Below, one piece after another: positions 62,794 through 64,000 of a stretch of 64,000 nt of DNA (positions within the stretch are counted from its first letter, which is position 1; each line of letters starts with the position of its first letter). The position numbers were made by a program, and so were the translations under genes. The stretch lies in NCBI RefSeq assembly GCF_937129435.1, contig NZ_CAKZNF010000037.1, positions 23,256-87,255 of the forward strand. Direction: 5' to 3'. The stretch is from an uncultured Parasphingopyxis sp. Its GTDB lineage: Bacteria; Pseudomonadota; Alphaproteobacteria; Sphingomonadales; Sphingomonadaceae. The notes beneath the pieces are model-generated. The model ran no database searches. It saw only the letters and a program-made list of their open reading frames with translations, and was not told the origin of the DNA.

Positions 62794-63411
62794 ATGGACG
62801 ATTTATTTGCGTCAGATTTGCAGTTCCGCCATGTTCGGATGCCGGATTCTGACGTCTCTTACATCAGGCAATTTCCCTATCCTATGGAAAACGCAAAGAT
62901 ATTTAGGAAATTGTACGATGATACCATATGGCTTCATGAGGAGGTCATGGTCTGGGGAAAAAAACATAAACAGCCTAGACTGACTGCTTGGTACGGCGAC
63001 CCCGGCAAAAGTTATACATATTCGAGCACCATCATGCATCCGTTGCCTTGGACAGACCTTCTTTTATCAATTCGCCAAAAGCTTGAGGAATTAATTGATG
63101 AAAGATTCAATAGCGTTCTGTTGAATTTATATAGAGATCATCGTGACAGTATGGGCTTCCATAGCGACAATGAAAAATCATTAGGCCCAGATCCTACAAT
63201 TGCATCACTAAGCTACGGTGCGACCCGCACATTAATATTCAAACATAAAAAGAAAAAAGATCTTAAAATTAATCATCTTGAATTAAAATCTGGAAGTTTA
63301 CTTTTGATGAAAGGCTGTACTCAAAAAAATTGGAACCACGGTATTAACAAGCAATCTCAACCTTGCGGTCCTCGAATTAACCTAACCTTTCGATATATCT
63401 ACCCCGATTAG
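62794..63411 (+). CDS. alkB: AlkB-type 2-oxoglutarate/Fe(II) dioxygenase (ALKBH2/3-like)
   Basis: 205 residues from the ATG at 62794. Iron ligands His123 and Asp125 (GFHSDNE) and His182 (NWNHGI); the 2-oxoglutarate-binding RxNxTxR is PRINLTFR (Arg194-Arg200). The nucleotide lid QPRLTAWYGD at 60-69 resembles ALKBH3 more than E. coli AlkB. It should remove methyl groups from N1-methyladenine or N3-methylcytosine in DNA or RNA. Codons are strongly AT-rich (many AAA, AAT, TTA), suggesting recent transfer. The ribosome-binding site is weak, so translation probably depends on the gene before it. Confidence 0.9.
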   Translation: MDDLFASDLQFRHVRMPDSDVSYIRQFPYPMENAKIFRKLYDDTIWLHEEVMVWGKKHKQPRLTAWYGDPGKSYTYSSTIMHPLPWTDLLLSIRQKLEELIDERFNSVLLNLYRDHRDSMGFHSDNEKSLGPDPTIASLSYGATRTLIFKHKKKKDLKINHLELKSGSLLLMKGCTQKNWNHGINKQSQPCGPRINLTFRYIYPD

Positions 63412-63416
63412 AGCAA

Positions 63417-63445
63417 TTGCGCTCCGCCACAACCAGGCCTATATA
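63417..63445 (+). promoter_or_regulatory. Sigma-70-type promoter of the cold-shock gene
   Basis: TTGCGC (63417-63422), 17-bp spacer, TATATA (63440-63445). A start near 63452 would give a leader of about 150 nt, as is usual for cold-shock mRNAs whose leaders fold in a temperature-dependent way. The promoter begins five bases after the alkB stop, marking the right edge of the island. Confidence 0.65.
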
Positions 63446-63602
63446 GCGCGCACTGCCCAAGTCGCACGTGGCGACGGACTATGGCCGTGAAGGCCCGCTT
63501 TTCCCTTTCTACACGCTTCCTACCGCAGCCCGGCCGCGAATGATCGCGTCCGGCAACTACGCTCGCATTTGGCGGGCGACGACCCTTCGAAAGGGAAATG
63601 TT

Positions 63603-63809
63603 ATGCCTATCGGCACCGTAAAATTCTTCAATGACGAAAAGGGCTTCGGTTTCATCCAGCCCGAAGACGGCAGCAAGGACGCCTTCGTCCACAAGACCGC
63701 CGTCCAGGCCGCGGGGATGCGCTCGCTCTCCGAAGGCCAGCGGATCGAATATGAGCTTCGCGAGGACCGCCCCGGCAAGATGGCCGCGGTCGAGCTGAAA
63801 GAAGCCTAA
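63603..63809 (+). CDS. Cold-shock domain protein CspA-like
   Basis: 68 residues, the full length of a single cold-shock domain. RNP1 is KGFGFIQ (residues about 15-21) and RNP2 is [21 protein letters not shown] starts the beta-barrel. It binds single-stranded RNA/DNA and melts mRNA structures. GAAAGGGAAATGTT precedes the ATG with a moderate ribosome-binding site. The gene has its own promoter and a strong terminator; the leader (63446-63602) contains no gene. Confidence 0.96.
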   Translation: MPIGTVKFFNDEKGFGFIQPEDGSKDAFVHKTAVQAAGMRSLSEGQRIEYELREDRPGKMAAVELKEA

Positions 63810-63814
63810 ACGAG

Positions 63815-63851
63815 AAAGGGCCGGTATCGTGAAGATGCCGGCCCTTTTTTT
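63815..63851 (+). terminator. Rho-independent terminator of the cold-shock gene
   Basis: AAAGGGCCGG (63815-63824) pairs perfectly with CCGGCCCTTT (63838-63847) across a 13-nt loop, followed by a run of seven T. It lies five bases after the cold-shock stop codon. Confidence 0.92.
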
Positions 63852-63864
63852 GGTCAGGCTGTCA

Positions 63865-64000
63865 TTGTCAGACTTTGGCTAGCGCCAAAGCGCCGCACCA
63901 GCCCTCTCCCCCACCCGGCCTCCCATCCAGGATACACTCAGTGGGAGGCCGGGTGGGGGAGAGGGCTGGTGCCGCGCCGAGCCGAAGGCGAGGCCTGACA
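63865..64000. repeat. Modular stop-codon repeat, copy 8 (full form, at window edge)
   Basis: TTGTCAGA starts 13 nt after the cold-shock terminator. A perfect type-A hairpin CTTTGGC-TAGC-GCCAAAG and CGCC follow, then a perfect 31-bp inverted repeat with arms 63895-63925 and 63942-63972 and a 16-nt loop TCCAGGATACACTCAG. The right end is a type-B module, GCCGAGCCGAAGGCGAGG then CCTGACA at 63994-64000. One left A and one right B module make this a chimera of the module types seen in other copies. Confidence 0.9.

Noticed and set aside
61808..63416. Prophage or integrative element
   Set aside because: No integrase, direct repeats or tRNA target are visible; only base composition supports transfer.
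63446..63602. Possible small gene in the cold-shock leader
   Set aside because: No frame with a ribosome-binding site and sensible product; the region fits an untranslated cold-shock leader.

Overview
This GC-rich, gene-dense window reads as a stretch of alphaproteobacterial chromosome, most likely from the order Sphingomonadales. The evidence is the XrtA/PEP-CTERM regulatory trio (PrsR, PrsK and an EpsB-type sugar transferase), a DUF6607 protein next to a heme-type TonB receptor, ExoD, a DUF1674 protein beside htpX/rsmB, and the order rsmB-rpe-heparinase-purH. No rRNA, tRNA, CRISPR array, transposase or phage gene was seen.

Layout. 65-6703: MATE exporter, polyprenyl diphosphate synthase, chorismate mutase, then an overlapping run of GST, SDR, DCC-family protein and a saccharopine-dehydrogenase-like/DUF4166 protein. 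6727-9224: PepSY protein plus a PhoP/PhoQ-like two-component system. 9345-12535: heme-type TonB receptor and DUF6607 protein. 12670-15915: ABC-F ATPase, beta-class GST, DUF815 ATPase. 16094-22996: PEP-CTERM-associated sugar transferase, PrsK, PrsR and a TPR protein for exopolysaccharide control. 23238-26178: CDF metal exporter, a 25-residue membrane peptide, DUF1801 protein, argG. 26284-28355: arsenic operon arsR-arsI-arsC-aqpS with a visible operator. 28566-31950: PAP2 enzyme, GtrA and a GT-C-like membrane protein. 31967-37345: MarC, folD, YggT, argB, ExoD, epoxide hydrolase. 37440-43920: AhpD-like tandem protein, methyltransferase, 3-hydroxyacyl-CoA dehydrogenase, DUF1176 protein, Wzx-like flippase, CPA1 antiporter. 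43917-52677: polA, MFS, nadB, DUF559 protein, ABC ATPase, hemD, hemC. 52753-61807: tsaD, gpsA, DUF1674, htpX, rsmB, rpe, heparinase-like, purH. 61808-63416: an AT-richer two-gene island (SAM-methyltransferase-like plus AlkB). 63417-63851: a cold-shock gene with its own promoter, leader and terminator.

The most unusual feature is a family of modular palindromic repeats. Copies or fragments lie near 1, 1569, 23093, 29644, 41022, 54808, 56108 and 63865, with degenerate pieces near 8175 and 51069. Their ends carry TTGTCAGA and its reverse complement. Each end bears a small hairpin, usually a 7-bp stem whose sequence changes between copies while base pairing and a TAGC-like loop are kept. It is followed by CGCCGCACC and, in full copies, a central 24-35 bp perfect inverted repeat with a conserved 15-16 nt loop. 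Most copies lie 0-14 nt from stop codons, often between convergent genes. A whole element could fold as a cloverleaf.

Second are the methyltransferase-like/AlkB pair, which may be a horizontally acquired modification/demodification or repair module, and an arsenic operon combining a C-As lyase with an aquaporin and no visible efflux pump. Simpler palindromic repeats (GC hairpins, RPE-like repeats) also occupy intergenic gaps. No gap longer than about 300 bp lacks an assigned feature.
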